From assembly GCA_964497515.1 (NCBI GenBank), contig CAZCCV010000002.1, positions 62,001-126,000 of the forward strand: a stretch of 64,000 nt of DNA, written 5' to 3'. Under the pieces are notes generated by a model. That model was given only the letters and a program-made list of their open reading frames with translations. It was not told the origin of the DNA and did no database searches. The DNA comes from CAZCCV01 sp964497515 (GTDB lineage Bacteria; Armatimonadota; UBA5829; DTLH01). Both the position numbers and the translations under genes were made by a program. This document shows positions 52,422 through 61,038 of this stretch, piece after piece (the first letter of the stretch is position 1; each line of letters opens with the position of its first letter).

Positions 52422-53378
52422 TTATGCGTATACATGCTGGAAGAGTTCTTCGTGACTCGGTTCCGGCGATTCGTCTGCAAAACGAATTGCGTCTTCAACG
52501 ATTTCAGTTATCTCAGAATCGATTGCGTCGATATCTTCCTGCGAGATAATATGATTTTCTAAAAGGTGTTGTTGGAACTTAGTTATCGGATCCCGTGTTT
52601 TCCAATCGGCAATCTCATCTTTCGTGCGGTAAGCTCCCGGGTCAGCAATGGAGTGACCGTAGTAGCGATAGGTGTTCGCTTCAACGAATCGAGGTTCTTT
52701 GTTGCGTCGGGCCAGGCGAATTGCGCGGTCCGCGACCTCTCGAACAGCTAACAGATCCATACCGTCCACCGATTCAACTTCAATGTCGTAGCATTGAGCC
52801 CTTCTGAAAACCTCGGTGACCGAGGAAGCTCGTGTGATTGCCGTTCCCATTCCATAAAGATTATTTTCGCAGACGTATATGACGGGTAGTCTCCAGAGTG
52901 ATGCAAGATTCAGAGATTCGTGGAATGATCCTTCGTTTACTGCACCGTCTCCAAAAAAGCAGATGACTACTTGGTCGGTCTCCCTGTAGTTGATGGCAAA
53001 TCCTACTCCAGTAGCAAGTGGCAGTCCTCCGCCTACTATTCCGTGACCGCCCATGAAGTTTCTGTCTGCATCATACATGTGCATAGATCCGCCTTTGCCT
53101 TTGGAGACTCCGGTGTTTTTGCCGAAGAGTTCAGCCATAGCTCTTCGGGGCTCAACGCCGCGAACAAGTGCTTGTCCGTGCTCGCGATATGCGCCAATCA
53201 CATAGTCATCTTCTCGCAACGCAGAGATGAACCCAACAGCTACAGCTTCCTGTCCTGCATATAGATGCAGGAAGCCGCCGATTTTGCCCATCCTGTACAT
53301 ATCGTTCGAACGGTCTTCAAACTTACGGATTAAGACCATATGGCGATACATCTCAATCAGTTCGCTCTTTTCCATCAT
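52422..53378 (-). CDS. pdhA: Pyruvate dehydrogenase E1 component, alpha subunit
   Basis: A 318-residue subunit carrying the thiamine-diphosphate motif GDGAVNEGSFHESLN..CENN near residue 142. HLYAGQEAVAVG near 37 and SKGKGGSMHMY near 91 belong to the substrate channel. The phosphorylation-loop-like segment RYYGHSIADPGAYRTKDEI is near 230. It decarboxylates pyruvate and acetylates the E2 lipoyl group. Tandem ATGs at 53378 and 53375 follow GGAGAGGGAGC. First gene of the pdh operon. Its promoter must lie in the 53379-53600 stretch, where I could not single out a site. Confidence 0.95.
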   Translation of the reverse strand: MMEKSELIEMYRHMVLIRKFEDRSNDMYRMGKIGGFLHLYAGQEAVAVGFISALREDDYVIGAYREHGQALVRGVEPRRAMAELFGKNTGVSKGKGGSMHMYDADRNFMGGHGIVGGGLPLATGVGFAINYRETDQVVICFFGDGAVNEGSFHESLNLASLWRLPVIYVCENNLYGMGTAITRASSVTEVFRRAQCYDIEVESVDGMDLLAVREVADRAIRLARRNKEPRFVEANTYRYYGHSIADPGAYRTKDEIADWKTRDPITKFQQHLLENHIISQEDIDAIDSEITEIVEDAIRFADESPEPSHEELFQHVYA

Positions 53379-53641
53379 TAATGCTCCCTCTCCAACCCTG
53401 CAGAATCACACTGTTTAACCTGCGTAATATGGGCTGGGCATTTGTCGTATCCCTAGAGAAATCAGCACCTTTTACGTTACCTTTCGGGATTGATGCAAAG
53501 TAGTCTGCCAATTCATCGTTTCTATCATGTACCCAAATCTGAGCAGATTGCCTCACTAATGCTGAGGTTTTTTGTCCAGAATTGACTTTAAATCAACATA
53601 TCAGTATTTCTAACAGGCTTCTTGCGTGCGCTTGGCACTTT
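53379..53641. other. Divergent intergenic region between pdhA and the PEP-CTERM promoter
   Basis: This is the non-coding part of the 429-base gap that precedes the sigma-54 site. It must hold the pdhABC promoter on the minus strand and possibly binding sites for an enhancer-binding activator of the sigma-54 promoter. I could not identify either. A direct doubling, TTGGCAC-TTT-TGGCAC, occurs at 53634-53647, its second copy forming the -24 box. Confidence 0.4.
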
Positions 53642-53657
53642 TGGCACGGTTCTTGCA
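53642..53657 (+). promoter_or_regulatory. Sigma-54 (RpoN) -24/-12 promoter of the second PEP-CTERM gene
   Basis: TGGCACG, four bases, then TTGCA match the -24/-12 consensus TGGCACG-N4-TTGCW in every position, with the GG and GC doublets exactly ten bases apart. The predicted start near 53669 gives a leader of about 140 bases to the ATG at 53808. Known sigma-54 promoters need an AAA+ enhancer-binding activator. None is encoded in the window. Confidence 0.85.
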
Positions 53658-53707
53658 GAATACTTAATCGTGCTCCGGATAGGATATGAAGTGTGCCTAT
53701 CGGGAGT

Positions 53708-53773
53708 CACCTTATCGATGTCCTTACATACAGGGGCAGCGAGCGACGTAAGGTGGGGCGTTGTGCTGTCCCC
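53708..53773 (+). repeat. Two mutually exclusive hairpins in the PEP-CTERM leader
   Basis: CACCTTA (53708) pairs with TAAGGTG (53749-53755), and GGGGCAGC (53733-53740) pairs with GCTGTCCCC (53765-53773) with one bulged base. The two stems interleave, so they form either alternative structures or a pseudoknot. The second ends 34 bases before the ATG. This resembles switch-like leader RNA, but no riboswitch class is recognised. Confidence 0.45.
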
Positions 53774-53807
53774 ATAATTGCTATTTCGGAAAGGAGAGAA
53801 ATCTACT

Positions 53808-54377
53808 ATGAAGAAGCTGCTTCTTCTTGCGGTCCTGGCCTTCGCACTGGCTCTGCCGACTATGGCACAGACCGCCGAGCCATTCTTCCAGTTGGATATC
53901 GACAACGATCCGTTGACGGCGATCCCTGGACCTGATTATGTGATCGAACTTGGCAACCACGATGCGAACGGCTTTACAAACGTCAATCTGTTTGCACACG
54001 TTGGAATGCCCGGTATGGAAGGCTACCAATTGCAGGCCAAGCAGGTGTCATTCCACTACTGGATTTGGCGCAACGACGACCAGCCTGCAAAGGGCAAGTT
54101 TGTGGTTGACCACATCTTCCAGCCGAACGACGGTTTTGTGATTTCGCAGTGGTTTGAGTGGGCAGACATTGCCACCAACAAGCCGTACTGCACATATTTC
54201 AAAGTGCAGGCCGACATCACCTTCGAGATCATCGAAAATGGTGATCCGATGACCTTCTCGCTGGTGTCCAACGAGCTGACATTCCACGTGGACGTTCCGG
54301 AGCCCGGCTCACTGTTGGCATTCGGAACCGGACTGACTGGACTGATCGGTTTCGCAGTTCGCCGACGCCGAATGTAA
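53808..54377 (+). CDS. PEP-CTERM sorting-signal secreted protein
   Basis: A 189-residue secreted protein. The signal peptide KKLLLLAVLAFALALPTMAQ is followed by a body of about 140 residues, rich in Asp, Asn and aromatic residues, that I do not recognise. The C-terminal sorting tail (about 163-189) reads VPEPGSLLAFGTGLTGLIGF then RRRRM. It is shorter than the PEP-CTERM protein at 10960, and only the tail and signal peptide are alike. AAGGAGAG precedes the ATG at 53808. It has its own sigma-54 promoter and its own terminator, so it is an independently controlled single gene. An exosortase would be needed for processing. Confidence 0.88.
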   Translation: MKKLLLLAVLAFALALPTMAQTAEPFFQLDIDNDPLTAIPGPDYVIELGNHDANGFTNVNLFAHVGMPGMEGYQLQAKQVSFHYWIWRNDDQPAKGKFVVDHIFQPNDGFVISQWFEWADIATNKPYCTYFKVQADITFEIIENGDPMTFSLVSNELTFHVDVPEPGSLLAFGTGLTGLIGFAVRRRRM

Positions 54378-54401
54378 TATAGGCTAGTTCCTAGTCTTGA
54401 A

Positions 54402-54434
54402 GCCCGACCTTCTAAACAGAGGTCGGGCTTTTTC
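54402..54434 (+). terminator. Intrinsic terminator of the second PEP-CTERM gene
   Basis: AGCCCGACCT (54402-54411) pairs with AGGTCGGGCT (54421-54430), ten perfect pairs with a 9-base loop, followed by TTTT and CAATT. It lies 25 bases after the stop codon. Confidence 0.9.
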
Positions 54435-54567
54435 AATTACTTGCCTGCATATGCTGAAGTGCATTGCTGCCTTCCGATCACTTGCCACTTTTTTGCCTGT
54501 ACCTTACAATGTTGTCAACGCCCGTGTACCGCGCTTAGGTCCTCGAAGGGCAGGGAGGTCTGCTGCT

Positions 54568-54897
54568 ATGAAGATGCTAATCACAATCATTCACGAACGC
54601 GACCATCACAGAGTCTCCGATACGCTGTTGACGGCAGGATATAAGTTTACGAAAGTCTCCACCACAGGCGGCTTCTTGCGAGACGGAAATGCCACACTTT
54701 TGATCGGTGTGGACGATGATGATGTTGATGTCGTTATGGGGCTGGTCAAAGATTCCTGCAAAACCCGTGAGCAATACGTCAGTCTGCCCCCGCCCGATGT
54801 AATGCCTGCCGGAACGTTTATTCCTAATCCGGTTAGAGTGTCGGTGGGTGGCGCTGTTGTATTCGTCGTCGATGTCGAAAGGTTCGAGCGTCTATGA
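54568..54897 (+). CDS. darA: Cyclic di-AMP receptor DarA (PstA/YaaQ family)
   Basis: A 109-residue PII-like protein of the DarA family that binds c-di-AMP as a trimer. Diagnostic segments are VSTTGGFLRDGNATLLIGVDD (positions 28-48, first half shown), the CKTREQYV stretch, and the C-terminal VSVGGAVVFVVDVERFERL. Length equals the family norm. GGGAGGTC precedes the ATG at 54568; an upstream open frame beginning at 54397 runs through the terminator and is rejected. Its stop overlaps the holB start by four bases, the same darA-holB order as in Bacillus. No diadenylate cyclase gene lies in the window. Confidence 0.92.
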   Translation: MKMLITIIHERDHHRVSDTLLTAGYKFTKVSTTGGFLRDGNATLLIGVDDDDVDVVMGLVKDSCKTREQYVSLPPPDVMPAGTFIPNPVRVSVGGAVVFVVDVERFERL

Positions 54898-55910
54898 GTC
54901 TGCTCCGATTTGACGAATTGATAGGCCAGGATATGCCCTCTGCAGTGCTGCAGAGGGCAGTCCGCGACGATAGAGTATCCCACGCCTATCTTTTCACCGG
55001 ATCGGAAGGAACCGGCAAGAAAACCGCTGCACTTGCGTTCGCTGCTGCCTTGAACTGTGAAAACGGAACTGAGACGGGCGATGCGTGCGGCGAGTGTGTT
55101 CAGTGCAGCATGCTCAAGCACGAAGGCCATCCTGATGTAGAAGTCATCTCCCCGGATGGTGCAATGACGAAGATTCAGCAGATGCGTGAGATGCGTTCAA
55201 CTGCGCGATATGCGCCTGTTCGTGGCAGGTTCCGAGTCGTGATTGTCGAACAGGCCGACACATTGAATGATGATTCATCAAACTGTATTCTGAAGATCCT
55301 CGAAGAGCCCCCGCGCTATCTGGTGCTGATTCTGCTGTCGCGAAACCCTGCGTTACTGCTTCAGACTATCAGGTCTCGTTGTGTCAACATTCGTTTTCCA
55401 AACTCTTCTCCTGAACTGCTTCGTGACGTACTGGTCGATCGATTTGGCGTAAGTGCAGAGGAAGCTGAGTTCGCCGCCAGATACTCTGACGGGAGGGCAG
55501 GCAAAGCGATCGGAATACTTCAAAACGAAGGCTTTCACGATTGGCGCAAAAGAATAGCTGATTTGGGCAGAAAGATGGTCTCATCGAATCGCCGTTCGAC
55601 ACTGCGTCTTGCTGAGGATTTTCGAGATATTGCTAGCGAAGGCAAAACAGACGGAAAGACTCAACGCGAGGCTGTGAAGCCTGTGCTAGATGCCCTAATT
55701 GTCTGGTTCCGGGATCTGCTCAATTTGTCCATTAGAGGTGACGAAGCGGTACTTGCAAATGCGGATTTGAGATACGAAATGTCGATGTTAGAGATTGATG
55801 CAAATCGAGTGCTCAAATCTATTGAGACACTGCTTTGGGCCAAACGTGCGATTGAAGGCAATGCCAACCTTGAACTCGTTTCGGATGTAGCTGTAATTCG
55901 GATGATGTGA
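54894..55910 (+). CDS. holB: DNA polymerase III delta' subunit
   Basis: A 338-residue AAA+ clamp-loader subunit. It has the opening FDELIGQDMPSAVLQRAV, P-loop GSEGTGKKTAALAFAAAL near residue 37, and the four-cysteine zinc site (C..CGECVQC) near 64-80. VVIVEQADTLNDDSSNCIL near 120 is the Walker B region, and LEEPPRYLVLILLS and SRCVNIRF follow. The C-terminal domain is divergent but has the expected length. It overlaps darA by four bases. Confidence 0.94.
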   Translation: MSLLRFDELIGQDMPSAVLQRAVRDDRVSHAYLFTGSEGTGKKTAALAFAAALNCENGTETGDACGECVQCSMLKHEGHPDVEVISPDGAMTKIQQMREMRSTARYAPVRGRFRVVIVEQADTLNDDSSNCILKILEEPPRYLVLILLSRNPALLLQTIRSRCVNIRFPNSSPELLRDVLVDRFGVSAEEAEFAARYSDGRAGKAIGILQNEGFHDWRKRIADLGRKMVSSNRRSTLRLAEDFRDIASEGKTDGKTQREAVKPVLDALIVWFRDLLNLSIRGDEAVLANADLRYEMSMLEIDANRVLKSIETLLWAKRAIEGNANLELVSDVAVIRMM

Positions 55911-55939
55911 AGGTGCTATCTGGAGAGTCTTGCGCGTAT

Positions 55940-57811
55940 TCAATCCAGTAATTTGCATCGAGCGAGCTTTCCATTTGTTTCGGCTTTCTGCGCAGATTTC
56001 AGGCCTTCTTTCGCACTGATGAACTCCCCATTTATGCTGAGTGCCTTTTCGAAATTGGCGATAGCAAGCGATGTCATTCCTGCACTTGATTCCAGTTGTC
56101 CAAGCGCAGTATGAAACAGCGCATAGCGATTCGGGATTTCGCGCACGATGTCGTCGCCACGTATTGAGTTATCGTATATCCTTTGAAGACTATAAGCCGA
56201 CCACAATCGTTCGTTGTAACGTATCAAAGCTGGCCAATTGAGCCTCGCAGCCTCAGCCTTTGTATAGACCCTGAATAGTGCGCCTTCTGGAACAAGCGTG
56301 TAGTCGCGCTCTATGTAGCGCACTACTGCATGAACAGTGTCGCCACCGCCGGTGCATGCGATATATACGGGTCGCTCCGTCATAATAGTCGCAACCGCTT
56401 CAGCCAATAGTCTTTCGCCTACCACTTCCTGCTTGCTGTATCGCTTGCTGAACTGCTGAGAATGTGTCAGTGCGGGTGACATTTTACAGAGGTCTTGGAA
56501 GTAGTATTTGCCTATCCATTTGTTTGAACCGGATATCCATCCCTTCACGATATTCCGCTCAATCACCAGTACATCCGGTCTAAAGTTCTCTACTACCTGC
56601 AGGTAACGTACGCCGTTATAGGTTGCATCGCCACAAGCGATCAAAAGGGCGTTCGGATCCACTGTTCCTAGAGTGTTACGCGCATAGTCGATCACGAACA
56701 GACTGTGCCGTTTGTTCATATCTGAAAAGTGACCGAGTGATATTCCTACCACGAGTGCAGCCATCGCCACAGGCAGAAGTCTTGGCATCTGCCGAAACAC
56801 CGCTATTCGCATTACAGTATCAATGCCGAAAGCTGCACAGACTGAGAGCGCGATCATCGTGGGAAGATAGTAAGGCTCTATATCCGGAATTGCGTAGTTT
56901 ATGGAGTAGGCTACGTCCAAAACGATTACAGCAAACATAGCGGCAAACACCGCACGCTGACGCAAGAGTATCATCAGCATTCCGATCGGCAACAACCAGA
57001 TCAGAAATGGTGGAAAGTGTATAAGTACAAGCTTGAAAAGTTGTACTATATTTGACAATGCTTCCGGTAACGATGCGCTGAACATTCTGCTTCTAAATGC
57101 ACTGCCGGTGACGTGCCCGATGAAACCAGTGGCTTGGTAAACACTGCCCCAAATTGTTCCCGAGCTGGCTGCCGCACGAATCGGGATATATAGGTATAGA
57201 AGCAGTGGCAACAGAAAAGCCAATGCTGCAGAGAAGATTAATCGCGGGTTTGTGAACACTTTTCTGTTGTGCAGAAAGACTCCAATAGCGATTCCTGGCA
57301 GTATCAGAGCTGCAGTCAGATGGTTTGTAAGCGACAGCCCAGCAACTCCTGCTAGCCAGACCAGCAGGCGCTTCTCGCCGCTGTTCTTCCAGCGGAAAAA
57401 CAGAAATAACTCAACAGAGAGTAGCAGCCCAGTAAGTGCGTGAATCTCGGCGCTGGTAGCGGCATCCCAGAACAAAGGCGATATACCGAATAGGACAGCT
57501 ACGAATGCCGCTGTTCGTCTGCGAGAGGTTTCTGATAGCGCCACGAACAGCATAGTTACCGCTCCGGCGGCTATCAATGCATTCATCGCGTTGATTCTCC
57601 AAGCTACGGATGCTACCGGAATCAGTATCGTTGCCAGTTTGCCGAGAATGCAGAAGAGTGGGTAGCCTGTTGGATGCGCGATCTGCAGCTTATACGCCGC
57701 CACGATTAGCTCACCACTGTCCATCGTGTACACGGTCGGACACATCGTTCCGAGATACAACGCCGACATCGCCAGGAACACGATAGCGGCGCCCAGTTTT
57801 TTGCTGAGCAT
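55940..57811 (-). CDS. GT-C-type membrane glycosyltransferase-like protein (DUF2723) with C-terminal TPR
   Basis: A 623-residue inner-membrane protein with about eleven helices up to residue 365. The first periplasmic loop carries TVYTMDSGELIVAAYKLQIA and HPTGYPLF, the DUF2723 signature with the acidic catalytic-type Asp/Glu of GT-C enzymes such as protein O-mannosyltransferases. A globular periplasmic part follows, then one TPR-like unit near residue 570 (YALFHTALGQLESSAG..AIANFEKAL). It may glycosylate exported proteins or polymers with a lipid-linked donor. Substrates are unknown. GGGAGGG precedes the ATG. It is convergent with holB and divergent from a GH130-like gene. Confidence 0.82.
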   Translation of the reverse strand: MLSKKLGAAIVFLAMSALYLGTMCPTVYTMDSGELIVAAYKLQIAHPTGYPLFCILGKLATILIPVASVAWRINAMNALIAAGAVTMLFVALSETSRRRTAAFVAVLFGISPLFWDAATSAEIHALTGLLLSVELFLFFRWKNSGEKRLLVWLAGVAGLSLTNHLTAALILPGIAIGVFLHNRKVFTNPRLIFSAALAFLLPLLLYLYIPIRAAASSGTIWGSVYQATGFIGHVTGSAFRSRMFSASLPEALSNIVQLFKLVLIHFPPFLIWLLPIGMLMILLRQRAVFAAMFAVIVLDVAYSINYAIPDIEPYYLPTMIALSVCAAFGIDTVMRIAVFRQMPRLLPVAMAALVVGISLGHFSDMNKRHSLFVIDYARNTLGTVDPNALLIACGDATYNGVRYLQVVENFRPDVLVIERNIVKGWISGSNKWIGKYYFQDLCKMSPALTHSQQFSKRYSKQEVVGERLLAEAVATIMTERPVYIACTGGGDTVHAVVRYIERDYTLVPEGALFRVYTKAEAARLNWPALIRYNERLWSAYSLQRIYDNSIRGDDIVREIPNRYALFHTALGQLESSAGMTSLAIANFEKALSINGEFISAKEGLKSAQKAETNGKLARCKLLD

Positions 57812-58050
57812 CTGAGCCCTCCCTCAGTTGGCTAGTTCTAATCATCGGCAGATTGCCCGTAACAGTGCAGATTGCGCAAAAAATGTCCAAGCACTAATGC
57901 CGGTTTTTCAGTTTGCTCCCGCTTGAAAGATCGAAATAGCAGAGCTTCACGCTCGCTTGGCACGAGTACTGCAGAGTTTTTGAACAGAAGTTCCCTCATA
58001 GAGCAGTAGACCGATTTGCTGGTCTCGACAGTGTAAGTGCGAAACGATAG

Positions 58051-58075
58051 CAGGGAAAAGATCCCTGAGCGTTTT
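58051..58075 (+). repeat. Small hairpin in the leader of the GH130-like gene
   Basis: CAGGGA / TCCCTG with a 5-base loop, followed by AGCGTTTT, lies just before the ribosome-binding site region of the following gene. It could act as an attenuator-like terminator. The stem is only six pairs. Confidence 0.35.
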
Positions 58076-58090
58076 CTAGAGAGGACTAAA

Positions 58091-59299
58091 GTGAACGCAG
58101 GCTGGAGCACTGGACTCATTGTAGAGCGCCTGAATGACGGATTGCCGCTCATTTCAGCCGACCCTAACGGTTGGGACAGCGGATTCACGCTGAATCCCGC
58201 TGCAATCCGGCTCGACAGGTCACCTCTAAACGACTTTCTCATCAGCGGAATGCTTGGTCCGGACGCTTTGTCCGACAGCAGGTTATCTGATGGGGTTGTC
58301 GTGGTGTACTACCGCGGTATTCCCAGCCAGAGCCCTGCAGATAAGAACCTGAGGTCTTCGGTCGGTATGGCTGTGTTCACTCCGGATATGCACTTAATCA
58401 AACGGTTTAGAGACCCAGTGGTACTTCCCACAAACGATCCCACGGGTTACGATTATCAAGGTGTAGAAGATCAGCGCATAGCGCGAATCGGCGACACCTT
58501 CTATATGCTGTACTGCGGATATAACCCAAACCTTCCACCCTGGCACAATATCCACATCTGTATGGCCAAGTCGAAGGATCTCATCAATTGGACGAAGTTG
58601 GGGCCAGTGAGAGGGAACGTAAACGATGTTCCCAACAAAGATGCCGTGATGCTCGGTGAACCTGTAGACGGTAACTACTTCATGCTTCATCGCCCTTGTA
58701 TTGGAGAACAGGGCCGCCTGAGCATTTCTCTTGCCATAAGCGACTCACCCACAGGCGTCTGGAGAGACCTTGGGGTCATAATGCGACCAATCCGACACCC
58801 AAAGTACTCTTGTTCGTGGGTTGGAGCTGGTTCCACGCCAATTGCTCTCGGAGACGGACGGTTTCTGTGTGATTATCACACGGGCAATTACTATTCGTCT
58901 GGAGAGAGAGACTACTTCGTCAGCTTTGCAGTGTTGAACTTCAACAACTTCGACATTTGTCGCTCAGAACAGATAGTTGAAAGCCGCTGTGAAGCCGTGA
59001 TTGTGCCCGAAACTGAATACGAGCTCAATTCGCCGTGGCCACACGACAAAAACCTAAATTGCGTCTTTCCATGCGGTAGCTATAGCCGCGATGGTGATAT
59101 AGTACTCATCTACGGCGGTGCAGATGCCTACGTGCTCGCCGCTCGACTAAAGAAAAACGAGCTCATCTCGCATTTGGATGCAATAGCCGCTTTCCGCAGC
59201 ACACAATACTTGCGGGGAAGTAGTGACGCTCGCGTGCCGAAAAGTAGGCAGGTGTATTCAGGAATCTCCCAGAACCTCGCTGACACCGTCAAAGAATAG
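58091..59299 (+). CDS. GH130-like glycosidase / glycoside phosphorylase
   Basis: A 402-residue protein with a five-bladed beta-propeller layout like glycoside hydrolase family 130 (beta-mannoside phosphorylases) and related GH43/GH32-type folds. Recognisable segments are SGFTLNPAAIRLD at the N-terminal blade, YQGVEDQRIARIGDTFYMLY near residue 135 (the Glu-Asp pair at the centre), HRPCIGEQG near 205, and VFPCGSYSRDGDIVLIYGG..D near 335. There is no signal peptide, so it is cytoplasmic. The GTG at 58091 has GAGG six bases upstream; a GTG at 58037 is possible. It may phosphorolyse or hydrolyse mannose-containing oligosaccharides. The neighbouring gene is pfkA, convergent and 7 bases away. Confidence 0.78.
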   Translation: MNAGWSTGLIVERLNDGLPLISADPNGWDSGFTLNPAAIRLDRSPLNDFLISGMLGPDALSDSRLSDGVVVVYYRGIPSQSPADKNLRSSVGMAVFTPDMHLIKRFRDPVVLPTNDPTGYDYQGVEDQRIARIGDTFYMLYCGYNPNLPPWHNIHICMAKSKDLINWTKLGPVRGNVNDVPNKDAVMLGEPVDGNYFMLHRPCIGEQGRLSISLAISDSPTGVWRDLGVIMRPIRHPKYSCSWVGAGSTPIALGDGRFLCDYHTGNYYSSGERDYFVSFAVLNFNNFDICRSEQIVESRCEAVIVPETEYELNSPWPHDKNLNCVFPCGSYSRDGDIVLIYGGADAYVLAARLKKNELISHLDAIAAFRSTQYLRGSSDARVPKSRQVYSGISQNLADTVKE

Positions 59300-59306
59300 C
59301 CGAAGA

Positions 59307-60284
59307 CTACATCGCTAGAGGTTCCACAAGCTGTAGAATGTCTTTTCTGAGCTCGACTGGTGAATTCATGACTTCCTCAAGTTCTCTGTGTTCGATCCGA
59401 TCCGAATGCAAACACATCATTTTTCCCGACACTCCTCGCATCAACTGAGAGACGGCAGCAGCTCCAAATCTGGTTCCTAACAGTCTATCGAATGCGGTGG
59501 GGGAACCCCCTCGTTGAACATGACCCAAAACGGTAATTCTAGGGTCATAGCCAGCGTCCCTTATCGCTTTTGAGATCACTTCTCTTACAGGGGTCTCACA
59601 GTCCATGCAAGCACCCTCTGCCACCATCACTATGTAGTGTGGTTTTCCACGCAGGAATGCCGACTTAACACATTTGGAAATCGCTGCAATGTCGACCTTG
59701 GTATTTGGGAGGATTATCTGCTCGGCTCCTCCTGCCACTCCTGCCATTAGTGCCAGATAACCGTGTTTTCGCCCCATAACCTCGATCACAAATGCACGCT
59801 GGTGTGCACTTGCGGTGTCTTTGATCTTATCTACGGCATCAAGAATAGTATTGAGAGCAGTATCAACTCCGATTGCCATCTCGGTTAGAGGGACGTCGTT
59901 ATCGATCGAAGCAGGCACGCCTATGGTCGGCACACCTAGTTCGTGCAGCGTCTTTGCTCCGCGCAGTGAACCGTCTCCACCGATTACCACAACACCCTCG
60001 ACACCCCAGGCAGAGAGCGTATCAAGCGCCTTCTGTTGCCCTTCTTCTTCGTAGAAGCCATTAGCACGCGCAGACATAAGCATCGTGCCACCTTGCCTCA
60101 GAATGCCGCCTACGGTTCGGCTGTCCATCTCTATAACATCATTTGAAATCAGGCCGGCAAATCCGCGCCTAATCCCCATCATACTTGCACCGTGAGCCAG
60201 CCCCGTGCGGACGACAGACCTGACACAGGCGTTCATTCCGGAAGCGTCTCCACCACTTGTAATTACAGCGATTCGTTTAAGCAT
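59307..60284 (-). CDS. pfkA: 6-phosphofructokinase
   Basis: A 325-residue glycolytic kinase. It has ITSGGDASGMNACVRSVV at the N-terminus, the ATP site VVIGGDGSLRGA near residue 100 with Gly in the position that favours ATP over pyrophosphate, catalytic PASIDNDVPLTEMAIGVDTA near 124, and the substrate motif EVMGRKHGYLALMAG near 165. HVQRGGSPTAFDR near 255 is the second sugar-phosphate site. The usual TIDND reads SIDND, a mild variant. No Shine-Dalgarno sequence is visible before the ATG. It is divergent from the nuo operon. Confidence 0.94.
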   Translation of the reverse strand: MLKRIAVITSGGDASGMNACVRSVVRTGLAHGASMMGIRRGFAGLISNDVIEMDSRTVGGILRQGGTMLMSARANGFYEEEGQQKALDTLSAWGVEGVVVIGGDGSLRGAKTLHELGVPTIGVPASIDNDVPLTEMAIGVDTALNTILDAVDKIKDTASAHQRAFVIEVMGRKHGYLALMAGVAGGAEQIILPNTKVDIAAISKCVKSAFLRGKPHYIVMVAEGACMDCETPVREVISKAIRDAGYDPRITVLGHVQRGGSPTAFDRLLGTRFGAAAVSQLMRGVSGKMMCLHSDRIEHRELEEVMNSPVELRKDILQLVEPLAM

Positions 60285-60561
60285 AGTTTTGTACCATTTG
60301 AGGGTTCGCCGCCTGTGTCAAAGGTTCCTGCATAACTGGCCGGGAAATAGAGTCATTTTCCGTTAGCACAGCAGCATTTGATTCTGTCCAGTTCATCCAT
60401 ATTCGGGAAATTGTCGATCAACTGGCTGATGGGTTTGTATGAAGCGATTTAGGGTATATAGCTGCCTGAGCCCGCTTCGAGAGTATAGAATACCTGCGGC
60501 GGCAGCCGAAAAGTATTGCTCTGTATCCACACAGGCGCGGGCCCTCGCAGAGGAGACGAAC

Positions 60562-61038
60562 GTGCAGCGAACCCAGCAAGGTGGAATAGTGCTGGCGAGG
60601 CTCGATGATGTAGTGAGGTGGGCTGAACGATCATCGCTCTGGCCGCTGATGATGGGGCTCGCATGCTGCGCTATCGAAATGATGGCTACAGCAGCATCTC
60701 GGTACGATATCGCCAGATTTGGGGCGGAACTCTTCCGTCCATCGCCACGCCAGGCAGACCTTATGATTGTTTCAGGCCGTCTGTGCCTCAAAATGATCCC
60801 CGTGGCCAGAAGACTCTACGACCAAATGCCCGAGCCGAAATGGGTGGTCTCTATGGGCGCGTGCGCGTCGACATCAGGGTTGTTCAGCAACTATGCAGTG
60901 CTAAACGGTGTCGACAAAATGCTTCCAGTTGATGTCTACATCCCAGGATGTCCACCGAGTCCTGATATGTTGCTTCAAGCACTCGTACGCCTTCAAGACA
61001 AGATTCGGAGCGGAGAAGCTCCGGGACGCGAAGTATGA
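60562..61038 (+). CDS. nuoB: NADH dehydrogenase (complex I) subunit NuoB
   Basis: A 158-residue peripheral-arm subunit carrying iron-sulfur cluster N2, which reduces quinone. The four ligands are the tandem Cys of GLACCAIEMM, the Cys of MGACAS, and the Cys of YIPGCPPSPD. The GTG at 60562 with AGGAG six bases upstream is chosen; the frame is open to 60439, but those residues are unlike NuoB. It overlaps nuoC by four bases (ATGA). No nuoA lies upstream; the 277-base gap to pfkA holds no such gene. Confidence 0.95.
   Translation: MQRTQQGGIVLARLDDVVRWAERSSLWPLMMGLACCAIEMMATAASRYDIARFGAELFRPSPRQADLMIVSGRLCLKMIPVARRLYDQMPEPKWVVSMGACASTSGLFSNYAVLNGVDKMLPVDVYIPGCPPSPDMLLQALVRLQDKIRSGEAPGREV

Noticed and set aside
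54397..54567. Upstream extension of darA
   Set aside because: It passes through the terminator at 54402-54434, and the family N-terminus starts at 54568.
60439..60561. Longer nuoB beginning at the ATG
   Set aside because: The extra 41 residues do not resemble NuoB, and a GTG with good AGGAG spacing begins the conserved part.
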